Assembly: GCA_905235825.1 (NCBI GenBank)
Contig: CAJONH010000137.1
Span: 1-5,492, forward strand
Direction: 5' to 3'
From: Candidatus Gastranaerophilales bacterium
Lineage (GTDB): Bacteria; Cyanobacteriota; Vampirovibrionia; Gastranaerophilales; Gastranaerophilaceae
Length of the DNA stretch: 5,492 bases
In this document: positions 5,224 through 5,492 of the stretch, piece after piece
How the letters are laid out: each line of letters opens with the position of its first letter
How positions within the stretch are numbered: the first letter of the stretch is position 1
The notes under the pieces: model-generated
Told to the model about the DNA's origin: nothing
Seen by the model: the letters and a program-made list of their open reading frames with translations, nothing else
The model's database searches: none
Made by a program: the position numbers and the translations under genes

Positions 5224-5246
5224 ATTACGTATTTATAATACGTAAT
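5224..5246. promoter_or_regulatory. 23-bp perfect palindrome, candidate operator
   Basis: ATTACGTATT (5224-5233) and AATACGTAAT (5237-5246) are exact reverse complements around a 3-bp centre (TAT). The loop is too short for a good RNA hairpin and no T-run follows, so a dimeric DNA-binding protein is the better explanation. It lies between the predicted promoter and the ATG at 5280. The adjacent XRE protein is the obvious candidate ligand. Confidence 0.5.
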
Positions 5247-5279
5247 AGTAAAATAGATATTTTTTAGGACAATTAACAA

Positions 5280-5492
5280 ATGATTTGCAAAATAATAGAA
5301 ATGATAAAGAATTTAAAAAGAGAAGATATCTGTGAACCGCCGTGGGATTATTACTTTCTCAAAAACTTAGATGAAAAGGAGTATCCCCGTTATTTAGCTA
5401 AATTATTTTATATGAATACAGGAGAGAAACTGCCGTTGAAGTATGATTTTAAAAATAAATCGTGGATTATTGATAAGAAAAGATGCAAAACA
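5280..5492 (+). CDS. Partial CDS (5' end only), unknown; possibly a TupA-like ATP-grasp or glycan-biosynthesis protein
   Basis: The frame is open from the ATG at 5280 to the window edge (71 codons) and is closed upstream by TAA at 5274-5276. AGGA (5266-5269) is a ribosome binding site 10 bases before the ATG. The protein begins with a basic helix (MICKIIEMIKNLKRED), then an aromatic stretch (PPWDYYFLKNL, 20-30), YPRYLAKLFYMNTGEKLPL (35-53) and WIIDKKRCKT (62-71). The YLAKLFYMNTGEKLPL...KT pattern recalls the N-terminus of TupA-like ATP-grasp proteins, which often sit in surface-polysaccharide loci and continue with a TFNEK-type motif. That motif would begin right at the edge, so this remains a guess. 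No signal peptide is seen. It is divergent from the XRE gene and may be its target. Confidence 0.7.
   Translation, partial: MICKIIEMIKNLKREDICEPPWDYYFLKNLDEKEYPRYLAKLFYMNTGEKLPLKYDFKNKSWIIDKKRCKT

Overview
The window is an AT-rich bacterial chromosomal segment. Its core is a plus-strand translation and tRNA-maturation cluster: a zinc-ribbon protein of unknown function, rimM, trmD and mtaB. Upstream, on the minus strand, lies a cobinamide-salvage gene (cbiZ-type). Downstream are a small minus-strand XRE regulator and the start of a further plus-strand gene that runs off the window. The base composition and the general look of the proteins suggest a host-associated anaerobe. My best guess is a Gastranaerophilales/Vampirovibrionia-like (Melainabacteria) genome, with a low-GC Firmicute or another low-GC phylum as alternatives. 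This is an impression and was not tested; no rRNA or other marker here settles it.

Layout. Bases 1-1203 hold a minus-strand CbiZ protein with about 150 extra C-terminal residues. It is flanked by a perfect 14-bp inverted repeat (1-14 and 1373-1386), and the left copy sits at the window edge. Bases 1204-1448 are a divergent promoter region with a TTGTAA-type promoter facing each way and a leader of about 136 nt for the plus-strand operon. No cobalamin riboswitch is visible. Bases 1449-3582 hold three tightly coupled genes: the zinc-ribbon protein and rimM overlap by 1 bp, and rimM and trmD overlap by 4 bp, with trmD starting at TTG. mtaB follows at 3625 after a 42-bp gap and is probably co-transcribed. 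The XRE gene (4907-5131, minus) overlaps the end of mtaB by 20 bp. Bases 5132-5279 carry two strong palindromes, one built around a TATAAT box. A partial CDS starts at 5280.

How the genes fit together. RimM matures the 30S head. TrmD makes m1G37 and MtaB makes ms2t6A37, so both tRNA enzymes act on nucleotide 37 of the anticodon loop. The first gene of this operon is the most interesting object in the window. It encodes a CxxC...CxxC zinc ribbon, a linker of about 100 residues that is two-thirds Arg/Asn/Gly/Gln, and two gap-free copies of a 56-residue module 63 residues apart. It lies where many bacteria carry rpsP and a KH-domain gene, and its stop codon overlaps the rimM start. I infer an RNA-binding or ribosome-associated protein, but I do not recognise the family.
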